A DNA stretch of 64,000 bases from Mantis religiosa (taxonomy: Eukaryota > Arthropoda > Insecta > Mantodea > Mantidae): NCBI GenBank assembly GCA_030765055.1, contig CM060953.1:10959045-11023044 (forward strand). The letters run 5' to 3'. Position 1 is the stretch's first letter. Each line of letters starts with the position of its first letter. Made by a program: the position numbers and the translations under genes. The notes beneath the pieces were generated by a model. That model made no database searches. It was given only the letters and a program-made list of their open reading frames with translations, and had not been told where the DNA came from. Shown here one piece after another: positions 57,754-64,000 of this stretch.

Positions 57754-58439
57754 AAGCCGTTTCTTCAAGTTACGGAGTAGAAAAAAGTCACACGGGGCTA
57801 AATCCGGACTATAGGGAGGATGAGGGATGCACTTCACGCAACTACATTGGCACTATGTGGCCGAGCATTATCGTGGTGCAGCATCCAGTCTGCTTCACCG
57901 AAATGTGGTCTTTTGCGGCTGGTCTTTTGCAATGTTGTCAGGACACCCCTGTAGTATGGTCCAGTTACTGATGTGTGTGCAGGTACAACATGCTGATAAA
58001 CCATTCCATGAATATCAAAGAATGAGATGACCACAACTTTCCCAGGAGAAGCAACCACTTTTGCTGTTTTGGGGTTTGGTGATAAAGGAGATTTCCACAC
58101 TGAGCTTTGCTATTTGCTCTCAGGATCAAAATGATGTAGCCAAGTTTCATCAGCAGTGATTACGTTTGAAAGAAACTCCGGATCTTCTTCTAACATCAAC
58201 TTTAACTACATGTTACCTCCATTGTAGCGGTAGGCGATACTGAACATGTCTGAACTTTCCTGGTTCTTACAGGCGGGAACCAGGAGTACCAACAATGAAA
58301 CTACTACGGCGTGTTTGTTTCACATTAAGCTAACAGAATATAATAAGATTGAATTTTAGTGAGAAAAATTATGACCGTAAAAATTATGATCATTCTTTAT
58401 GGAACAGCCCTCGTAGTAGCAAGCTACTGGGGAGTATGG

Positions 58440-59185
58440 CGGTATGTTTACAAACAGTTACAGCACGGGGCACGGCGTGTGACCTATACCTGCGAAATCC
58501 AACAGCGTGAGGCACGCTGTGTTTGCAAACAGTTACAGCACGGGGCACGGTGTGTGACCTATACCTGCGAACTCCAACAGCGTGAGGCACGCTATGTTTA
58601 CAAACAGTTACAGCACGAGGCACGGCGTGTGACATATACCTGCGAACTCCAACAGCGTGAGGCACGCTATGTTTACAAACAGTTACAGCACGGGGCACGG
58701 CGTGTGACCTATACCTGCGAACTCCAACAGCGTGAGGCACGCTATGTTTACAAACAGTTACAGCACGCGGCACGGCATGTGACCTATACCTGCGAACTCC
58801 AACAGCGTGAGGCACGCTATGTTTACAAACAGTTACAGCACGGGGCACGGCGTCTGACCTATACCTGCGAACTCCAACAGAGTGAGGCACGCTATGTTTA
58901 CAGCTACAGCACGGGGCACAGCGTGTCACCTATATCTGCGAACTCCAACAGCGTGAGGCACGCTCTGTTTACAGTTACGACACGGGACACGGCGTGTGAC
59001 CTATACCTGCGAACTCCAACAGCGTGAGGCACGCTATGTTTACAAACAGTTACAGCACGGGGCACGGCATGTGACCTATACCTGCGAACTCCAACAGCGT
59101 GAGGCACGCTCTGTTTACAGTTACGACACGGGACACGGCGTGTGACCTATACCTGCGAACTACAACAGCGTGAGGCACGCTGTCG
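58440..59185 (+). repeat. 75-bp tandem array (S75), about ten units
   Basis: ACAAACAGTTACAGCACGGG recurs every 75 bp from 58446. Because 75 is a multiple of three, long repetitive open frames exist on both strands (for example TYTCELQQREARYVYKQLQH repeats, plus strand; SVPHAVGVRRYRSHAVPRAV, minus strand). There is no start context or non-repeat extension. A few units carry 6-bp or shorter deletions. GC-rich compared with surroundings. Starts about 30 bp after mariner B7. Confidence 0.93.
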
Positions 59186-60250
59186 TTGTTCCTGTAACTG
59201 CATAATCCACACTCATTCTGCAGTATTTTTATGCGGCTCTATTGGCGGTGAAACACTATCTATAAAACACTATAAAGTATGAAGTATGAAGATACCCTTC
59301 CCGCTCAAAACTACCCTCCACGTGAAACGTATTTCAATATTTGATATTTTTTTCAAAAAATCTTATCATGTACCTTATTAACTATTGCTAAAATTATATT
59401 ATTCTTTAAATATTAAATTAATGCACTTTGACAATACTTAAATACATTTACTGCAATGATTAATGTATTTCAAAAATACATTTTCATTCAATTTTGCCTC
59501 CTAAAGCGTATTTACTCTAGATACGTCTAGGATGTGTTCGGAGCTAACTAAATGCTGCCCTAAAAGGTACAAATGGCGATGAGCCACGATGAAAGAAGAG
59601 GGCCTTTTAAGGAAATAGCTCTCCCCCCGATAAAGCTACAGCGGTGGAATGAATACCTACATTCACGATGTATGGGAACAAGAAAACCAGCACATCTCAC
59701 TTGCATTTCAAAGGAAGATCTATGGAATGGACTGCATACAGTCATTTGTTTCTCTTTGCGGAAAAGTGAAGATCGCGCCGTGAGAGGCACAGTTCCGCAC
59801 AGTACATCGGATATGCATGCATTTATAGTGAAAATTTAGAAAATTATACACATAGTAAATAAAAAGGATATTGCATTCCACTAAAAATTGGATACTGTGA
59901 TTGTACTGAAAATTTACTGGATGCTGCAAAAAGTATTTTAAAAGAATATCTGTAGATATTGTATTTGCTTTGACAACATCTCTTAGCTCAAAAAAGTACA
60001 GTCATTTACACAAAACTTCCTATAGAAGTTCACTACTGCATTGACGTCAACTCAGGTGGCAAACAAAGGCAAATGAGGAAACTGTCTGACCTCAGGTTGA
60101 ACAGAACGGAAATTAGAATTTTTAATTTATCCAGATTTATTGAACCCTATTTTACACAGTGGTATATTAGGGTTAGAGTTGATACATAAAAATATACAAT
60201 TTTAACAAAAATATTTTAAATACTAGAAGGAAGAAATGATGTTTTAATCT
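59186..60250. other. spacer, no feature seen
   Basis: An open frame at 59573-59839 (plus) contains no recognisable domain. Otherwise AT-rich. Confidence 0.4.
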
Positions 60251-60254
60251 AATG

Positions 60255-61130
60255 CATATTAATTTAAACTATTTCAGACGTTTAAACACCGAGTTTATAA
60301 ACATCATGAAGTACTTATACTGTTGTGGCTTCATTAGCAAAGATGTGAGCGGAGCAGAAAATTCAGTTCCTAGAGAGTCTAGCTTGAATATTAATTCTTG
60401 TCTTTCTCTCCAGAAAATGGGACAACAGAAAAGGAGATGAACCACAGTTTGAATTTCTTCACCACACATGTTGGATGTTAAGTGAAAGCGTGATAAGTAT
60501 TCACCAAATTTCCCATGTTCACTTAAAAATTGTGTCAAAACAAAATTTGGTACAAGAGTTTCACATTTTCCTCTGTCATATACACTAGGGAAAAATAATG
60601 TTTTTGTTAAACTTCCATTTGGAGTTGTTAGCCATTGTTGCTTCCATTCTTCAAGAATATGTTGATGTATTATTCTCTTTACAGTAGAAATAGGACATAA
60701 AGAGTATGTCACAGGAAGATTTGATTCTGCAGCAATCAGCTCTCTCGTTACCTAAAATTCCACTGTGTCCTTTAAGTCATCCCATGCAAATATGTCCTGG
60801 ATGGTTTTGAAGCAAGGTTATGATTTCATGTGCTAATAAATTTAAATTGTATTTATCATTAATAGCGAGTAGAGCTGATTATGAATCACTTTTCCCATTA
60901 ACAGTACACCATTTTATAGCTTCTTTAATTGCTAAGAGCTCCGACTGGAATACAGAACATTCAGGTGACAATTTAAACATGGAGTGAGTTAGTTCCGTTT
61001 GGTTTTCGTAAACAACAAAAGCACATCCTACTGCAGATACATTATCTTCAAACTGGTAACGCGAACCGTTTGTATAGATGTAATAATCATGAAAATTACA
61101 TATTTCCTTTAAACAGGTTACAAAACTAGA
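60255..61130 (-). pseudogene. LINE L3 ORF2 C-terminus: RNase H domain plus zinc-knuckle region
   Basis: The minus strand encodes FVTCLKEICNFHDYYIYTNG (the first RNase H Asp of T-D-G-S replaced by Asn), then FQSELLAIKEAIKWCTVNGK (catalytic Glu) and SDS-stop-SALLAI (second Asp retained). HSGILGNERAD follows (last Asp). After a gap come ISTVKRIIHQHILEEWKQQW and GKFGEYLSRFHLTSNMCGEE ending LLFCCPIFWRERQEL, a Cys/His knuckle. RNase H followed by this C-terminus is typical of I- and Jockey-like LINEs. In-frame stops and a frame change make it non-functional; the reverse transcriptase is missing. Confidence 0.82.
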
Positions 61131-61883
61131 AAATTATTTCCATTAGTTGCTGAACGCGGTCACTTCAGCAAACTTGCACACAAAATAAGACCTAGAACAT
61201 ACAAATAAATTAAGATACATCCTGGTTGACTACCCTAAGATAGAGTTTTCTATAAACAGATACTATGTAGCATATAATACTGACAATTGAACCACGATAT
61301 TACAACAAGTATCAGGAAAAATACAAGTAAACTTCTATTTTACGTCCCGTGTAATCATAACTTTATGTACGCCTTTTTAATCAACTAATTTTATAGTTAC
61401 TACTCCGCTCTTTTGTTTTGTTATCGAAACAGTTTTGGCTCATCAAAATCGGCACTTGGTGATGTGTATACCATTGAATTAATCGTAAATAAAGCCGACA
61501 TATTATATATAAAAATCGTCAAATTGTCTGTATGAAACAGCTTTCATTACTATTTCTATGACATGGGAAACAACATGTGCTGCTGTGAAAATTATGTCAC
61601 ATTTTGCAGTGCATTGAGGTTAAAAATATATCTGATGAATAGTCAGTCATCCACCTAATATAAATAGGATATAATGATTATAATTACAGAAATAAACTGG
61701 GGTTGTATTCGAATACCCACGTAATGGCCACGACAGAAAAAAATAGTTCAATTAAATAAAAGGATTAATCATTTAAATCCATAACAAAAATACCTGATTA
61801 ACCTCCAAAAATTCTGTGTCTTAACGAGATCTACAATTTATTCTGTCACTTACTGTCCATCAGTTAAACTAAACTGAAAGACA
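61131..61883. other. spacer, no feature seen
   Basis: AT-rich, no supported gene or repeat. Confidence 0.5.
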
Positions 61884-61896
61884 TTGAACACTTTCA

Positions 61897-62143
61897 GGCC
61901 ACGCCGTGGCTCAGTGGTTAGACCGCTTGGCTCTCACCAAGGCGGCCCGGGTTCGATCCCAGGTGACCGCAAAGTGAGATCTGTGGTGGACAACACGGCG
62001 CTGGGGCGAGTTTTCTCCGGGATCTCCGGTTTCCCCCGCCATCTCATTCCACCGGTGCTCCACCTTCATCTCATGTATCATCAGCGTCATCGCCTGCGGT
62101 GCCGTATGTAGTAAAAGCGGGCGTTAAACACTACACATTTCAT
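61897..62143 (+). mobile_element. SINE-2d, tRNA-Glu-derived
   Basis: 247 bp flanked by TTGAACACTTTCA (61884-61896) and TTGAACACTTCCA (62144-62156), a 13-bp duplication with one mismatch. It has a complete A box (GTGGCTCAGTGGTT), an anticodon arm with CTCTCAC loop, a B box (GGGTTCGATCCC), and the standard 3' end GGGCGTTAAACACTACACAT. Confidence 0.93.
61902..61961 (+). promoter_or_regulatory. SINE-2d internal RNA polymerase III promoter
   Basis: A box GTGGCTCAGTGG and B box GGGTTCGATCC in tRNA-Glu-like context. Confidence 0.7.
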
Positions 62144-62349
62144 TTGAACACTTCCACTTGCATATATCCAAGGTACATTTTTATTTTCTTGCACTTATAT
62201 TAAAATATATTGTGACTTTGTGGGTCCCTAGAATTGAAAGTCCAAGTTGCAGAAATTGAAAATGATCTTTATTTCCGTAGAAACACACTGTACACCCTTG
62301 GCAGCAAGATGACGTAACATAAACCAACACAATCTCCTGTCACTTCTGC

Positions 62350-63431
62350 GCATGTAAATAAGAGTTCACTTTCGTCAAACCTCGTCCGAGTGGAGTTCGC
62401 CGACGCAGCCGATTACGAAACGGGCTTGAGGAAGGGCCTGCTCTTGTTAGGGCAGTGTCTACGAATCGAGGCCAGCAGGACTGAGTGGCCTGCACCATGT
62501 CGGCGTTGCTGCAGCTTCGGACACGCCGCTGAATCTTGCACCAACCCGCCGCGCTGTCATTATTGCGGCGCTATTCTCTCACCCGGGACTGCCGGCAACA
62601 CGGCCTTCGCCACCGCCGCCGGTTTTGCGCCACATGCAGTGGCTTCGGCCACTACACTGGGCAGGTGCAGTGCCCCAGATTCCCAAATGACTCCGGCAGC
62701 ACTGGACGGGAGAGCAACGCAGTTACGCATCCTCCCGCTTCTACAAACCTCACCGCAGCCGCCGACACTTCTATACAGGAGCTAGTCCAGACGATCCGAA
62801 CCGAGGTGCGCCGCTTCAACGAACGCCTGGATTTCATAGAGGACAAGCTCTCCACAGTCACCACGCCATCAGCAACTCCAACCCCATGCGGGAGGACCTT
62901 CAAGAGCTCCACTCGGAGGTGCTTGTACTGGCGCCTCGCCTTGGGAAATTGGAGAAGCTCCTCACCTCCAATCACGGATCACTAACAGCAACGCTACACA
63001 CACAACACCAATCTACTACGGACCTCATAACCACGCACACCACAGCGACACAGGACAGCAACTCCACAATCGCCCAGCAGATCGCGGCACTCCAAGAACA
63101 GATACAGCAGCTCACCCAGATCACCACCACAAACCGAACACTTCTAGGGAAGATATCTAGCAAAGAGGAGACCAACAAACCACTCACACCGGCAGAACTT
63201 CATAGAGCTCTCCACATGACTCAGAGTTACCTGACTGAGCAGACCGGGGACATCAGAGACACCCTGACACTCGAGCTGGAGGCTCCATCTCCGCACCTCC
63301 AGCACCGAAGAGAGGCCCGCGCCCAGAGGACACCGCCGCCACAACCTCTATCTCACCGCTACCCTCACCGGACACGAACCCATGAGGATCCACATCAATC
63401 ACCTGAAGCAAACTTCTATGAATACCATTGA
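62350..63431 (+). pseudogene. LINE ORF1 (gag-like) protein, frameshifted
   Basis: GC-rich compared with its surroundings. Frame one encodes VEFADAADYETGLRKGLLLL, then CRRCCSFGHAAESC (first CCHC knuckle) and CHYCGAI, the start of the second. After a one-base shift near 62585 come TRDC and CATCSGFGHYTGQVQCPRFP (third knuckle). VQTIRTEVRRFNERLDFIED and, after another shift near 62890, DLQELHSEVLVLAPRLGKLE and AQQIAALQEQIQQLTQITTT form a predicted coiled coil before a stop at 63431. Three CCHC knuckles in this spacing are typical of ORF1 of R1/I/Jockey LINEs, an RNA-binding chaperone. No reverse transcriptase follows within the window. Confidence 0.78.
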
Positions 63432-64000
63432 GCACCATCCAAACAGTCACCACATCTGCAGGTCGTAGCCAGGGCCCATTGGGTCATGACTGCTTACCTG
63501 CCCAACAGCGGTTCACCGCTGGATTACTATCGTTACCCGCAAGCCTCCGGATGCTTTAACGCGGTACCGGACACCAGCTTACACAATGCCCCAACATAAT
63601 ATAGCACCATAAAGAATGAAATAAATAGCAACACCACAGCACGACTTCCCTCCCAAGCCCCATCATCCTTCCTGCATCAAAGACTCGAACACCCTATTGT
63701 TAAGTTTTTCCTTATAACCTTTATTCCCCCCCCCCCAAAAAAAAAATCACAGCCACACGAGTCCAATTACGACTGTCCACACAACTAACCGCGGCTTCCT
63801 TTTCTACGTCCATTCACGGTCCCAGAACTTTGTGGAACGTTCTCCAACAATCAAGACGGCTCTAAAATGACGAACCTTCCAGTTATATATCTTTATCTGT
63901 TTAGGAAGCTTTTTCTATCTCCACCCTGCACTATCTGTTCCTTTGTATGCACCGGCCGCCAGTCACAACAATGGGTTGGAGACAATATGAGGGGACAGAG
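63432..64000. other. downstream of LINE ORF1, no ORF2 visible
   Basis: No frame resembling an endonuclease or reverse transcriptase. A C-run (63727-63736) followed by an A-run stands out. Confidence 0.4.

Larger units (their letters stand above)
57194..58413 (-). pseudogene. mariner B7, internally deleted, split by SINE-2c
   Basis: TIRs at both ends (CAACGGCTGTTCAATAAAGA at 57194; reverse GAGGGCTGTTCCATAAAGAA at 58413) with TA on each side. The minus strand keeps NPKTAKVVASPGKVVVISFF, DIHGMVYQHVVPAHTSVTGP, RKRPHFGEADWMLHHDNARP (second Asp), HPPYSPDLAPCDFFLLRNLK (third Asp) and the tail SVSHSGETILRRTIKIMRKS. It lacks the N-terminal DNA-binding region through the same junction as B3 (GGAGGTAACATG joined to TAGTTAAAGTTGATG). 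A T run of about 22 lies near 57224. Confidence 0.88.

Noticed and set aside
58359..59027. 222-codon repeat protein ORF
   Set aside because: The 75-bp period makes all frames open; there is no independent sign of a gene, so annotated as a tandem repeat only.

Overview
The window looks like a repeat-saturated stretch of a large insect nuclear genome. The evidence is several animal mariner families, R1/I/Jockey-type LINE fragments, tRNA-derived SINEs with pol III boxes and target-site duplications, a Penelope GIY-YIG array, and one spliced exon matching the Sema domain of a semaphorin. No bacterial-style operons or genes are present. A hemimetabolous insect with a big genome (cockroach or orthopteran type) is my guess, not a proof. 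The semaphorin exon (17295-17382, minus strand, with good splice sites) is the only host gene piece I recognise. Much of the window may therefore be intron of that gene.

Layout. 1-2790: a 150/160-bp satellite joined to a pogo/Tigger-like transposase C-terminus. 3325-4576: a 135-bp array and an (AAT)n block. 4577-7160: mariner A1 (minus), split by a LINE (L1a) and a short retroposon (X1) that share one target site. 7185-8519: mariner M1, structurally intact with perfect TIRs and a 357-aa transposase. 9245-10914: TIR-bounded element F with a Myb/SANT-like gene remnant and a 182-bp array. 10936-13720: a SINE-1 whose 3' body is repeated about 25 times. 14413-16492: two mariner B copies in inverted arrangement. 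17295-18395: semaphorin exon and a 178-bp array. 19261-24543: mariners B3-B5 with nested SINEs. 25497-27750: mariner A2, whose C-terminal codons are amplified as an 85-bp array. 28941-32631: SINE-2, LINE and mariner B6. 33396-35514: hAT and DDE transposon relics, a polypurine tract and a mariner 3' end. 36186-38085 and 47790-49410: two more SINE-1 arrays. 38830-42233: a Penelope-derived 149-bp array with a SINE-1. 44940-47207: a transposase N-terminus and mariner C, which has one frameshift. 53150-54410: the second pogo-like 3' end plus 150-bp array, in opposite orientation to the first. 54908-58413: LINEs L1b and L2, mariner B7 and SINE-2. 58440-59185: a 75-bp array. 60255-63431: LINE RNase H and ORF1 relics.

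The unifying observation is that at least five tandem arrays, from five unrelated mobile-element classes (pogo-like DNA transposon, mariner, element F with a Myb/SANT gene, SINE, Penelope), are made from the 3'-terminal part of the element. Each sits in register next to the single-copy upstream part of that element. Tandem arrays of all kinds make up roughly a quarter of the window. I could not run similarity searches; family names rest on motifs read by eye.
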